From Camarhynchus parvulus (Eukaryota; Chordata; Aves; Passeriformes; Thraupidae): a stretch of DNA of 64,000 bases. Position 1 is the stretch's first letter. Each line of letters begins with the position of its first letter. The translations under genes and the position numbers were made by a program. This document shows positions 1 through 11,700 of the stretch, piece after piece. The stretch lies in NCBI RefSeq assembly GCF_901933205.1, contig NC_044584.1, forward strand, positions 12,069,001-12,133,000, in the 5' to 3' direction. Below the pieces are notes generated by a model. It saw only the letters and a list, made by a program, of their open reading frames with translations, searched no databases and was not told where the DNA came from.

Positions 1-3000
1 TTTAATAAATGTTAATGACTAATGTATTTAAACTATCAGGTTTTTATCTAGAAGAGTTTTAATTTAGTACTGATCAGAAGATTCGGGCTCCGTGGCCTGC
101 CAGCCAGTTGGGATTTGGACAGGGACACTGTGGATGGGTCACTCCAAGGTTTAGATGAAAGTTTCAAGAGTCCCAGTGAAAACAAAACAGTGCTTGAAGC
201 AACTGTTCATGCTTGACGTGTCCCTGCTTGTGTGACAGACCTGAGCACAGAGATTTACTTCCAGCTGACATTTTGCCACTCTTTTACATAAGAGGCCAAG
301 TTGGGAAAAACACAGCACACATAGGTGACGCTTCTTATATTTTGGGAACATTTTAATTACTTTTCCCCCCGCTATATGCTATTAGTAATGAAATTCATAA
401 ACGGCTTTACACGAAGTATTTCACTGTAGTTAACACAATGAGACACAAAACTTCCAGGAACACTGGGACATTATAAAAGGGATTTCTAAAACACCATCAC
501 TATGGTCAGTGTAACTGCAGTTACCCCACACAGCCATATATAACACATACCTTTAAAATTACCCAGGTGTCCTTCCCTCTCTCAACTCAGATGATACTGA
601 AATGCCTTGCAAAATAGTTTTGCAAGTTCATAGGTTAAAGTCTTCAGTATTTTAAAGCATTTATGGAGTAGAATCTCATATTTTCAAAATTTAAAACAAT
701 GTCAAAATATAATTCCTTGGAATTTATGTTTGAAAACAGGAATGTACTATAAAATTATAATAAAACAGCATTTTCCAGTGAATCCTATGTTATTAAATGT
801 TATTAAATGCATTGCTTTTAAGGGATCTTTTAAATACTGACTAGGAAGATAAATAAGACCCTTCACAGGCCACAGGTCTGCAAAATCTGCCCTCAAGGAG
901 CAGGGATACCCCTGGCTCTGTTTCTCTCCAGTTGTTCCCCAGAAGCACAAAATCTCTTCTGCTACTCAAAGGTTCATTTCAGAGCCATGTCTTGGTCTAG
1001 CAGTGCTTCCCAACACCGTACACAGGGCTGCTGAGACATGTTGATAAAGACAATGGGAACAAAAGGGAAAATGCAGTTTAAGATGAATTAAGGGATCAAG
1101 TTTTTGGGCCAGACAATCTTTTTTTGTCTAGAGATTGCTTTGGTCCTGACAGCCTCGCAAACACCAGCAGAAACAATTCGGTGAAACTGAAGTTTTGCCT
1201 TCAAAAAAGAAACAACGAACCTCTGTACAAATATTGAATTCTGTGAACAGATTCTTTTTTTATCACCTACTTCAAAAAGTCATTTTACAGCAAGTGTGTT
1301 GCATGAGCTCACAATATCATTTGTTCACATTGGACAATACCAGTGCTGGTATTGACTTTTCCCCTGCTGCTCACTGTAACTATGAATAAGATATTAACTT
1401 GTCCCATTTAAGTGCTTCTCCTACTTTTACTCCACAAGCACAAATAGAGTTGTGCATAAATATGTACCTTTTTGTTAAATATAAAAATCCATTTTGCAGG
1501 GAGGTGGATGTGCAACACAGCAGGGACTATTATTGCATGTACCATGAATTAACTGAATCATCTATTGAGACATTCATATTCTCAAGACTTCAGCAATTAC
1601 ATCTTTATACAATTGTTATGCAAAACATACTCACAGCTGAGTACTTAAAAAGATCTCAATGCAACCACTTGGGAATCTATTGCCAAATTCTGTGTGTGTG
1701 CAAGGGTAAATGTGAAAACTCTCCTGGCAATGTGTGCACTTTAGAATCTCCTTTTAGGGGCCAGCCGGGACATGAGGCACCAAGAAATGCACCCCTGTGA
1801 CACTGATAGGTGACTCCAGAAAAGGACCAGCTCAGCACTGCAAAACCCACAATGAAGTCTTTTTCTCAAAACTCAACTCCTAAGCCCCTGAATCTGTTTG
1901 GAGAAAACAACAGAGCAGTAATGGAAGAAATAAGAAAATAATGAAACCACGAATATGACACCTATTCACAGATGCCTGTAAAAAGATCAAGCTGTTATTA
2001 CTGGATACATTCTAACACAACAGCAGTATCTCTCTAACACAACATTGCAGGATTTCAAGTAAGAGTAGAATAATGTCATGTTAGTGCCTCTTGCAAACAC
2101 GTAACAACAAAAAGGTGATGTTTCCTCTATAGAGGGAGTGGGTACAGGCTGCTGGTGGGTCTCTGAACCTGCCTACCCTGGGCTAACACATTTTGGGGAA
2201 AGAAACTTTAATCTGACATGTATTTAAACTGTCTTTCAATGTAGGAATGTATGAAATTGTTTTCTTTCTTCGATGCCAATCCCTGCTCTATGGTTATACC
2301 AAAGCAAGGGATCTAGGATGCAGCAGACAGTAAGAGAGGATGTAAGATGCTCTAAGTGGAAATTAAAAGCAGTCTCTGGGTAACTGAAGTTTAGAGCTAT
2401 AGCAAAGAAGATAAAATCTGATTCAGGCCTGAGTTTTGGTTAACCATGTAGGTACCATGTAATGGGAAAGGATGCACTTCAACACACTGTCATCAAGAGT
2501 TAGTGAGTCATAAATGGAATTTGATAAGGAAAATGAAGTTCCAAAAATACAAAGGTTTCATTAAAAAAACCCCAAAACACCTCACACTCACTGACACTAA
2601 AGTAAAGGTAACTGTGCAGTAGGCAGTATCATTTTGATAGGCTGGGAGGGAAAGAATGTTTTAATAAACTAATAAAGAGATACAGATGATTAGGCCAATA
2701 AAACCAGGAAGATGGAGTTTCATTATCCTATCCTGTACTGCATACTGTGCACCCAAGTGTGCACAGCAAACGCAAACCTTCAGCTGTACAACTTCAGGAT
2801 GTTAAAAACAACACAATAACAACATGTACTTGGGGCCAATAATGGCACTGTAAATAGACATCAATTTCAGCAATCAAGGCCACCAGAGCACAGCTGTCAT
2901 TAAATGCATAATAAAAACCTCCAACTCAACAAAGTGGGAGTAGAAAGCAAATCAGAGCTGCCTGGCTGCTCTGGTTGTGCTGACACCACAGAGACAGAGT

Positions 3001-3125
3001 TTTGGTACATAACATTAGGTGTGGACTTGTGGTACTGGCACTTGTGGGCTTTTTTATCCCCTCAGAAGTTTGTTGGTGCCTTTTGGAGATGATATGACTT
3101 CACATTTGATGTTCAAGCTGATCAC
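1..3125. other. unique noncoding DNA, no gene seen
   Basis: This stretch is AT-rich unique sequence with no open frame that carries a recognisable domain. A small tandem duplication of a 10-bp unit (TGTTATTAAA twice, 789-808) is the only internal repeat I noted. The open frame of 133 codons at 1399-1800 has no ATG start, no low-stop context on either side and no family resemblance, so I do not call it a gene. Confidence 0.6.
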
Positions 3126-3186
3126 TAAATATTTTAAAATATATTTTTATATTTTTAATATAAAATATTTATATTTTTATATAGTT
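3126..3186. repeat. AT-rich low-complexity tract
   Basis: About 60 bases made almost only of A and T, alternating runs of ATTTT, TATA and AAAATA. Partly self-complementary, so it could fold into weak hairpins. Such tracts are common in vertebrate intergenic DNA and need no functional explanation. Confidence 0.8.
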
Positions 3187-4535
3187 TTTCACTAGAAAGT
3201 GTTAAATTTTAGGAACATGAAAGGATTAGAAAGGGATAAATGTAAGAAGGACATCATCAAGACCATCCACTGAACAGCCAGTGTAGCAGTGTATTTGCCG
3301 ACATGGAATTTTTTACTGAATTGTCTCAAGCACCAAAATCCTTTCAGACACATTTGCAAATAACATTTTAACTAATCAATTAGTTTGCTTCCCCAAATGC
3401 ATATATGTATAAAGTGAGAGTTCATGCTAAAAAGTCACCTACCAACAATTAATCATCCACTTTTCACTTAGAGAGAAAGTGCCAATGTCTTTCTATCCAT
3501 TTGTTTCCTTGATATTACTAAGTACAGAAAAAATAAGCAAGGATAAGATTATTCAAACCACTCAGCATATTAGTCTCCTTTTAACATGCTTTGATCAGGC
3601 AAGTCACCATCATAATGTTGTTTAAGAACTAATTTGTATGTTAAGTACAAACCAATTAATATCACCCCAAAAGCCATGCAGAGTCCTTGCTTGTGAAGAA
3701 AACTGCACAAAGCAATGAGCTCCATCCCAGCTCTGTCTCCTGGCACACTGATGGCTGCAGATCAGGCACCAGTTGTGCCAGTGCCCTCCCCTGCTGCCTG
3801 GTGGCACAGGTTCCCTCTGCTGTCCCCTGCTCCAGCCGTCCTTCCTGGGCACTGCTGTCACCACTCTGAGACTGTAAATGCTCAGAGGTTTGTAAAGGAA
3901 CTCCCATGGGACTAAGTACTGCCCAAAGTAGGACTAGGAAAATATTTATATTTAACAAAAGTCTTCTGCAGTCAAAAATAAATTAATTACTATGTGGTTT
4001 CACTTACAACATAATAAAATATGTTGTGATAGGATTCTGTTATCCAAATGTAACTTCTGATACTACAAAATTGTCAATATAATAAAGAAATCTATGGAAT
4101 TATCATGCTTGGGACTCTGTGCTCCTGTACTCAATTCTCACCAGATTTACAAGGCATCAGTGATGCTACTCTGAATTAAGTACAAGAGAGCTTTGCTTCA
4201 CTCTGCAGAACATGTCACTAACAGAAAATGAGAGGCTGCAAATACCACAAAGCCTCACAGAGGAAAATGGAGACACTCCTTCTCTATGATCCTTTGTAAA
4301 TGGTCTCTTGAATTCTCAATCCAGCTCTGCCACTGACATTCCCAGACTATTCAAAGTCTGTCACAAAAAGTTTTACAGACAATGCAACGCACCCATGGAT
4401 GGAGAGGAGAGACCTGCTGTGCTGTCTGCCACTGGCAGAGACTCCCCCTCCTAACACAAACCCTCAGTGTGACAGCAGCTCAGGAGGTGTGCATATCATG
4501 TCCCGCCCAAGAAGTCAGGACAACTGCTTCAACCT
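3187..4535. other. unique noncoding DNA with a GC-richer patch
   Basis: AT-rich sequence with a GC-richer patch around 3.71-3.90 kb. Several overlapping short open frames on both strands in this patch reflect a low stop-codon density rather than coding. No domain, splice-site pair or repeat family was recognised. Confidence 0.55.
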
Positions 4536-4539
4536 TTTT

Positions 4540-4678
4540 TAGGGTTTTTTTCTTTTGTGTTTGTTGGGGGGGGGTGTTGTTTTGTTAGGTTGGTTTTTTG
4601 TTTGGTTTGGTTTGGTTTTTTCTTTCTTTTTTTTTCTGTTTGTTTTTGGGTTTGAGGTGTTTGGGTTTTTGTTTTGTT
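4540..4678. repeat. T/G-rich low-complexity tract
   Basis: The plus strand is nearly all T and G here, with a run of nine or more G at about 4565-4573 and several TTTGG and TTTGT units. The reverse strand is correspondingly A/C-rich. This tract accounts for the open frame of 167 codons (4555-5058) on the plus strand and the Lys/Asn/Thr-rich frame on the minus strand, neither of which should be read as protein. Confidence 0.85.
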
Positions 4679-4679
4679 A

Positions 4680-5997
4680 TCCCAGAACTGCAAACAGATT
4701 TGGATATTCAGAAAATCCATTCTCTTACTGCTCAGACTGGTGCAGTGTCAGTGACTGGGCACGAGGATGCCTGACAGACCCTCAGAGGGCCAGCCAAGCC
4801 CTCTCAGGGTACCTGTGTAACTTGTATTTACTGCCAAGTGTGTTCTACAGAGAGCACACAGGTCTGGAAACATCAAAATGTGTCATTCAAACTGATGCAG
4901 CACAATGTGAGCGTGTCACAGTGCTGGGAGCACGTGGAGAGCTCCCAGCAGAGGCTCAGACACAGCCTGGGTGCCCAGGCTGCTGCAGGGCTGGCACCCC
5001 ATGGAAAGGGCACTGCTGCCAGCATCCTCCCAGGGCACAGCTCCTGGGAAATGGCTGAAGTGACAGCCAGTACTTGGAGATGCTCTCCAGACTGGCATTT
5101 AATAAGCTGTCAGGATGACTTAAAAATAGCACAGGATCTAACTGCAAAACAGAGTTCTGGTTTGCTTGTTCTGCTTTCCCTGCTGTGATTTTATCAGGAA
5201 TTGGCCAGCTTAATTTAGCTTTGCTAGTTGCCAGGAAATAGCATAATTTTGTTTCAAATTTGCTTCTTGGCTGGGTTTTCCAAACTAACTGCCCCTCAGT
5301 GACAGGCCGCAGCAGTTTGCACCAGAGCCTGGACCAGGAGAGCTGGGCCCTGTCCTTGTTCCCACTGCTGAGGACATGTGGCCACCAGGCAGCCTTTGTG
5401 TCCCCTTGTGCTCCTGTGCCTGCATTTATAAAAACAAATTATAGTTACTGCCTATAAGAAAAGCTGACACTTTTATAAATGCTCAGAAGCAGAAATGCCT
5501 CATTGCAGTGTTACCTTGTGAAGGTGTAAGCTTTTGGGATGAGCTGGGAGGAGGTGTGAAATAAAGGAATATAAAGCACCTGCAGCACTGGCACTGGAGC
5601 TGAGACATCTTCACACTGGCTGTGACTTTGCATTGCTTGCAAGACTGAGATCCTCCTCCAGCTCAAGCAAGTGCTGTTCTGTCAGTTTGAAACTAATCCA
5701 GCCAAGGTACAAATCAAGGTTTAACTAGCACAGATAAAATGAGAGTGATCATGCAGCTCTTCAAAACATAATCCATTACCTTGTTTAAAACTTAATATTC
5801 AGACAAAAAAATAACATGCCTTTGAACAGGACTTAAGATTACTAAAAGTAGAGAGGTCATTTGGAAAATGTCACAGCCTTGGTAAGCAGATCTGGGTAGG
5901 GCTGAAAGTACCCAAGGGCATATTAAAGGATTAAAACGTATTTAGATGTCATCAAAATATAGTATGAGGATCTCTTGGATTTCTGGTTTATCTGTCT
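4680..5997. other. unique noncoding DNA with a GC-richer patch
   Basis: GC-richer sequence around 4.74-5.10 kb followed by AT-rich DNA. Overlapping open frames on both strands in the GC-richer part show no domain. No repeat family was recognised. Confidence 0.55.
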
Positions 5998-6485
5998 CTA
6001 TCTTTCAATTTGCCTTTTTGCATTATATTTCAATGTCTTGAACTTGACTTCCTCCTTCAGATACAAATGAAAACTATTCCCAAGGAATTTACAAAATTCT
6101 TCTAGTAAAGTAGTGATATCTCTACTATCTGTTTGCAGAAAGGCTTCAACACAGCTGGTCCCTGGGTAGCTTCTCTTTTCAATTTCCTTTAGGTGTTCTG
6201 TTAGAAGAATACTTTCCAATATTTTTGAGATCAGATTCTCTTCTAACAATCCTATTTTTATCTTGCTTTTATGAGACTCTGAAGAACATTGCTTGGTCAT
6301 CATCCAGAACTGCATTTCTTTTCATGTATCAAATTCCATCTGTAACTGCTATCCAACTGCACTAAGACTATTCTTTAGCTAAGCAATCCAGAAATATTGC
6401 TTTTCCACCCATTTTCGTTTTCCAGTCTTTCCAGTTCTGTAACACAGTCTTCCTTGGTAAAATCTAAAACTACCCCAGCCCTGGC
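5998..6485 (-). pseudogene. degraded protein-like frame, family unknown
   Basis: On the minus strand one frame reads as a mixed, charged sequence from 6485 (beginning ARAGVVLDFTKEDC) to a stop at 6375-6377. It resumes directly in the same frame (RIVLVQLDSSYRW onward) to stops at about 6297-6302. A neighbouring frame then stays open for 105 codons (6315 to 5998), with Lys/Glu/Leu-rich helical-looking content and a Cys-containing central part. The run of protein-like sequence across two stops and a frame change resembles a decayed coding sequence or the remains of a transposon reading frame. I do not recognise the family. There is no poly-A tail next to its 3' end to suggest a processed copy. 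It may equally be chance: the two copies of the 79-bp repeat inside it differ by mostly amino-acid-changing substitutions, which argues against recent selection. Confidence 0.2.
6287..6365 (+). repeat. 79-bp direct repeat, copy 1
   Basis: Seventy-four of 79 positions are identical, without gaps, to 7609-7687, on the same strand and 1,322 bp away. Similarity stops abruptly at both ends. This copy lies inside the degraded minus-strand frame at 5998-6485. The repeat could be a small segmental duplication or two fragments of an unrecognised dispersed element. Confidence 0.9.
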
Positions 6486-7608
6486 TTATTTCTTGTCCCA
6501 TCACACAGATCAAATTAGTCAAAGGTTCTTCTGCAATCAAACAACATGAACTTGAGTTGCTGAGCTGTTATGTAAGAAACCAAGCCTGACCTTGTTTCCC
6601 AGAGAGCACTTCCTCCACCTCCCACCTTCACAGGTGTCCCTGGCAGGCACTTCAGGGACCCAGGACTTCCCAGGCTCTGGCAGTGGCTGCCTACATTCCC
6701 AGTTTCAAAAATGGGAACCAAGATGTCTTTGTGTAAACCCCAAACATGATCCTGCAGCTCTGTCTGGTTCTCTGAAATCTTACCTGCCTAAAATCCCCCA
6801 AGGTTGATGGATCCTGCTACAGGTAAACTTCTGCTGTCCCTCCTGCTCATGGTAATATACCCCAAACAGCAAAATTCTATTTGTTTTTGTAGATTTGAAT
6901 AAATCCCTCCCCAAAACAATGCATACTCTTCCTGTTTTTACTGAAAAAACAAATTAATTTACATATGTTTGGAGGATGCTGCTGCTTTTAGGAAGTGCCC
7001 CTTGTGCACACTGAAGAGGAAATAGGGAATTGTCAGACATGAATTTCTCTCTTCTTGTTATTCTCACATAACCCTCCCCAAAAGAAATAATCAGAAAGCA
7101 AAATTCTCTAAACTCCAAGTATGGAGAGGAAATGTGGGCAAAAAATAATTTTTAAAGGTTCCAAGAAACAGTATTTGCATATCTTAAATCTGTAGGCAGC
7201 CCTGCAAACCGTATTTCTTTCTCTTTTGAAAGCAACTTCTCTCTGCATTCACAATTCAGCCTAATAAATTTCACATCAAGCCTGTGAAGTGCACAAATAA
7301 CAGACCTCAATAAGTCACAGTAAGAACTCAGAGAGCCTAGGACAGAAAGAGGTCCCAAAGCTGCCTTGAAATACCTGATTTCTCAGGACAGTTACCCGCC
7401 AGCACTGACACTGCCTCTTCCAATGCTCCAAAGGCAGTCTGTGTCTCAATTGCCTTCATTTCCTCTGCAGCAATACCAGCCCTGCTCTGCAGGACTCAGC
7501 AGGGCTTGAGGCCAGTTCTGGCTGTCACAGCATCCTCACAGGCAGCTGTGAGCAGGGACAGGAGCAGCCAGAGGCAGGGAAGCACCCACCAGAAAACAGG
7601 CACTGATC
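6486..7608. other. unique noncoding DNA, no gene seen
   Basis: Unique sequence between the two copies of the 79-bp repeat, with a GC-richer patch at about 7.39-7.60 kb. No open frame with recognisable content and no repeat family was identified. Confidence 0.55.
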
Positions 7609-7687
7609 CATTGCTTGGTCATCATCCAGAACCGTATTTCTTTTCATGTATCAAATTCCACCTGTAACTGTTATCAAACTGCACTAA
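7609..7687 (+). repeat. 79-bp direct repeat, copy 2
   Basis: This is the second copy of the repeat at 6287-6365 (five substitutions, no gaps). Its right edge passes without a break into a telomere-like hexamer motif, whereas copy 1 continues into unrelated sequence. Read on the minus strand in the frame used by copy 1, four of the five differences change the amino acid, so the two copies have diverged neutrally. Confidence 0.9.
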
Positions 7688-7696
7688 CCCTAACCC
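7684..7696 (-). repeat. short interstitial telomere-like motif
   Basis: CTAACCCTAACCC: two units of the vertebrate telomere repeat (C-rich strand on plus) and a partial one. It is short enough to occur by chance, but it sits exactly at the right edge of the second 79-bp repeat, which is why it is listed. Confidence 0.5.
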
Positions 7697-8640
7697 AACA
7701 GGCCATTGATGTGTATGGTTTGTGCTGTAACGTGGGTTTGTGATCTTGTCACAGTAACATAACAAATACCTAAGAAGTAACATAAGATATAAGAAAAGCA
7801 TATTCTTGGTTGCAATAACTATTGAAATTTTTAGTTAATATTTACATGACTACTTATCCTCTCTCAATCTCTAGCAACTCCCCACTTAGCTTCAAGAATG
7901 AAATACTTAGATATGAACATTATCTGGCCCAGCTAAGTCAAAGAAAATGAACATAAATAAAAACATTTCAGGGCTAAAATTATTTCTTAGGAGATTCAAG
8001 TAACTGCTTGTTCCTCCAGCAACACTGAGCATTGACAGGGATTAACCCAAGCAGGAGATTGCTTGAGTTTCCTGAAGAAAAGACCAGGACCCCCTCTAGC
8101 AGCCTGGGGGCATCCACAGATCCTCATCTTGTAATGCTAAGGACTGAGTGTGAGGGCATGGCAAGCTCTAGTAATGGTTTTGCTGGTGCTAGATTAGAAA
8201 CTCCACTGGGGATGCAGATGAGAGCTGGGAAGCCACAGAGAGGACACAGCAGCCCAGCAGGCAGCCCTGGAACCAGCCAGAGGGAGCAGCCTTCAGGGAC
8301 ACCATGCCAGGAGCACACAAAGGCTTCAGTCTCCAAAGCTGTTTAAAAAGAACACAGAATCCTAAACAAGAACAACACAACTCTCCAGATAAAAAACACA
8401 AATATTCTGATTTCAAAACAAATCCTGCCTCCCTTCCCACCACTGTGTCCTTGCAGAGTTGCCTTCTTTCCCCCTTTGCTTTCCACACACCTGCTGTGAC
8501 TAACCCAGCTCACATTCCCTTTGTCTGCCTGCAGCAATCCCATTTCCCTTCTCCCACTGCCATCTATGCCCCCAGCTCATGTCCTGGGTGTATCTGCTCC
8601 TGGAGTTTGTCCTACACCACTGCTCCAGAGGTGAGTGCTC
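7697..8640. other. unique noncoding DNA, no gene seen
   Basis: AT-rich unique sequence becoming GC-richer from about 8.04 kb. Open frames on both strands from 8.03 to 8.55 kb lack domains. The right-hand frames extend into the adjacent microsatellite, which inflates their length. Confidence 0.55.
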
Positions 8641-8734
8641 CATCCATCCATCCTGCCATCCATCCATCCATCCATCCATCCCACCCACCCACCCATCCAT
8701 CCATCCATCCCACCCACCCATCCATCCATCCATT
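8641..8734 (+). repeat. CATC/CACC tetranucleotide microsatellite
   Basis: A tract of CATC units interrupted by CACC runs. Translated, it gives His-Pro-Ser-Ile repeats on plus and Trp-Met-Asp-Gly repeats on minus. These repeats create the longest open frames in the window (159 codons on plus at 8304-8783, 169 on minus at 8577-9086), which are artefacts. The tract is likely to be length-polymorphic. Confidence 0.97.
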
Positions 8735-11700
8735 CCAGGAGGTTTCTCTTGCCAGACCTCAGAGATCCACAAAGCAATCCTGACATCACAAATGCTTGTC
8801 CTTGGAAAATTCGAAATAGAGGAACAAGGTTCCTCCTCTCAAGGACCAACACTGTGATAAGAAACCCACCAGCCCCCTGCTTTTCCTGCGGTGTCAGCAC
8901 TAGGTCAGTACACTGGGCATTTAGGAAAGAGCAGTAGTAATCTGGAATAATGGCATGCAGGCAGAGGGACAGCTCAGAGGCAGCTCTGTGCAGGCAGATG
9001 ATCAGGTAAGGTGTCCCATCAGGGAACAACCAGGGCTCTGCCTCACAGGGAAATGCCAACCTGCACCTGCTGGGGAGTTTGCTCACCCTTCCTGCAGCTC
9101 CATTCCCACTCCTGCCCTGGGGCAGTCCCAGCCCATCACCATCAAGGCAGTTATGATAGCTCCAATGGCTAAACCACTTCTGCTTTACAGGATTTATGTT
9201 TTACTTTCTCTATTTATCTGAAAAAATCATCAAGATCCTCTTTCATGTGACCAGCAAACTTTTAGGAATACACACACACATCTCATGCTGGAAATGTTTG
9301 GAACTACTGACTAATCTGCTTGAAACCTGATTACTTATTAGTACTGATATAAAAAGCAGTACAGGATTCCTATCACAATCTCATTTTTCCTACATCTCCT
9401 GGTGTTACTATTTTAGGTACAGAACTAAGAATGGGAAAACACAAAGAAAGGAATGAATATACTTCCCAGAAAAAAACTGCTCTTTGAATTTTGTTCTAGG
9501 AACCAGCAGAAATCCAACCCTGTTGTGCTTTTTATCTGTCACTTTCCCTGGAAGGTGTTATTAGCTCAATTAGCAGAGCTATCCATACTGAAATTTCTCC
9601 TATCTCTTCTTACTTTACAGCTCTTGAATGTAAAATACAAGAGGCAGAACTTTGAGTCACAATTTATGGCAAGTCTGAGAATCTTTCAGTGTTTTACCTC
9701 GTTACCATCCACTAAGCTGTGTATTTAACTCTATTCCAGGCTGTGGTAACAGAGCTGGTCTGCAGTCAGGCCACCCCACAGCAGAGCCCCTGTGGACATT
9801 CAGGCACTCAGAGTGTCACTGCAAGGGACTGGCAGCTCCTGCTGGGGACACAGGACCTGCACAGCTCAACTGGCCAGTGTGGCCACGAGCTGTGGGACTG
9901 GGCAGGTGAGGTACCCGCACGAGAGCACATGGGCACAGAGACCACCTTTGAAAACAAGAAGTTAATGGTTTGATCAAATGTTAGTCCTGCCTTGCTGCAA
10001 CAAAGTCATCTCAGGCCATAAGGCAGCCTCTCAGTGCTTCTATCATTGTTATTCTGTTAACACCCTCTACCTTTTATTCTGCCTGAAATAACATTGACTT
10101 ATACCTTTCCTTAAGGGCAGTTTTAGGATGTGAGTGAACTGCTACCTCTGCAGTATCTGAAACAGAGCAAACGTTTTCTATCAAGTCTTCACCTCTTCAA
10201 GAAACACACACCTGCACTTGTGTGCACTCAGTGCTGTGCCTGGGAGGGATGCTCACAGTGTCTGCTTCAGCTGGGGACTCAAAGGGAAGCAAATTCCAGG
10301 GGCTGCCTGCCTGCCGCGGTTGGTGCTCAGCGGGAGCCAGGAGCGAGTGCCTGACATTTCCAAAGCTGTGCTTTGTGTCTGCAGAAACCAAGCACTCCTT
10401 ACATCTTCCTGGGAGCCCAGCAGCTAAGTCAGAGAGCTGCCACACAGGAAAGAAGAGTTTTTTCTTCTCAGCCTCCCTTTCCCTTCAGATCCATTCTCTC
10501 CTTACTGCGTACCCTGTGCAGAACAGGAGGTTGAAGGATGCAACCCAAGATCTCCCAGCCCTAGGGTAGCCCTACAAACACAACCCCTACAAGAATGAGA
10601 CTTTGAGAATGAGCTTCCAGGAGAATTTCAAATGCTGTTAATAGGGTTGTTCAACCTTCTGAAAGGGCAAAAATACTAATAAAGGAGTGAAAAGAGATGT
10701 ATTGTATGAGTCAATGTGGTCTGTGCAGAATACATGTAATACTTTTGCAGAAGGCAATGAAAGTAAAGGGGAAGCATTCAGTACCTTGGTGTCCCATTGT
10801 CAGCATTGTTACCATCACAGGATAGTGGCCCCAGTAGGATCTGTAAATTTGTCTGTAGAATAAAAAGGCATTTCAAATATTACAACTGTATATGCAAACA
10901 CCACGCTTTCAACAACACAAATTAGGTGTTCATTTTTGTACCTCTATTTAATAAAGTCTAGTGCAAAATATGTCAAAAGCATCCCTTTATCTGAAGTCAA
11001 AAAATCCTTTATTGGTAGACTGACAATCACTGTTGTTTCTGTAAACTGTGAATCAACCTCCCACACCTTAAATCAGTAAATTACTGTATTATTTCTCTTG
11101 TGCTTGTCATTCAGAGCACCTCACCTCAAGAGGAAAGAAAGAATTTGTTTCTTTGACAGTTGCTGATAATGAGTATACTTGTAGAAAAGCATTTTATAAG
11201 GGTCAGCAGCCTGTTACAGAGGGATTCTTCTATAGCTTTTCATCACAGAGCAAATGGAGAACATGCTTTTGCTGCTATTGAATCATATCCATTCCTGAAA
11301 ATTACTGTGTTTCCTCAATTTACAGTGTGATTGAGACAGAGAAAGAAAAATATCAGGTCAGTACTCACAGCATGTATCAACAAAATCAGTATTACAACAA
11401 GACAGAAATTCTGAATATCATAAAGCACTAGAAAACATTTTGTTACCATGTCTCTCCCATTATCACCTGCCACACTGGACTGTGATGGAGGTAGGGCAAG
11501 GCTTCAGAGCACTAAATACATCAATCCATGAGGATCAGGCAATTTGTCTTGTATTATCCTAGCTGTACTGCAGCTTCCATAGATTGGTCATGACTTTTTT
11601 GAAAGGCAGGTATATAGCTCTATAAAGGTAAGCAGGAGTACTAGTCTTCTATTTCTTTTATATTAATTTCTTTTGTATTATCCAACATTTGTGGAAAGTC

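Noticed and set aside
4555..5058. 167-codon open frame on plus
   Set aside because: The first third is the T/G-rich low-complexity tract read as Phe, Gly, Val and Trp. The rest is a GC-richer patch with overlapping frames on both strands.
8304..9086. The longest open frames of the window (159 codons plus, 169 codons minus)
   Set aside because: They are produced by the CATC microsatellite at 8641-8734, which lacks stops in several frames on both strands. Their unique ends have no domain.
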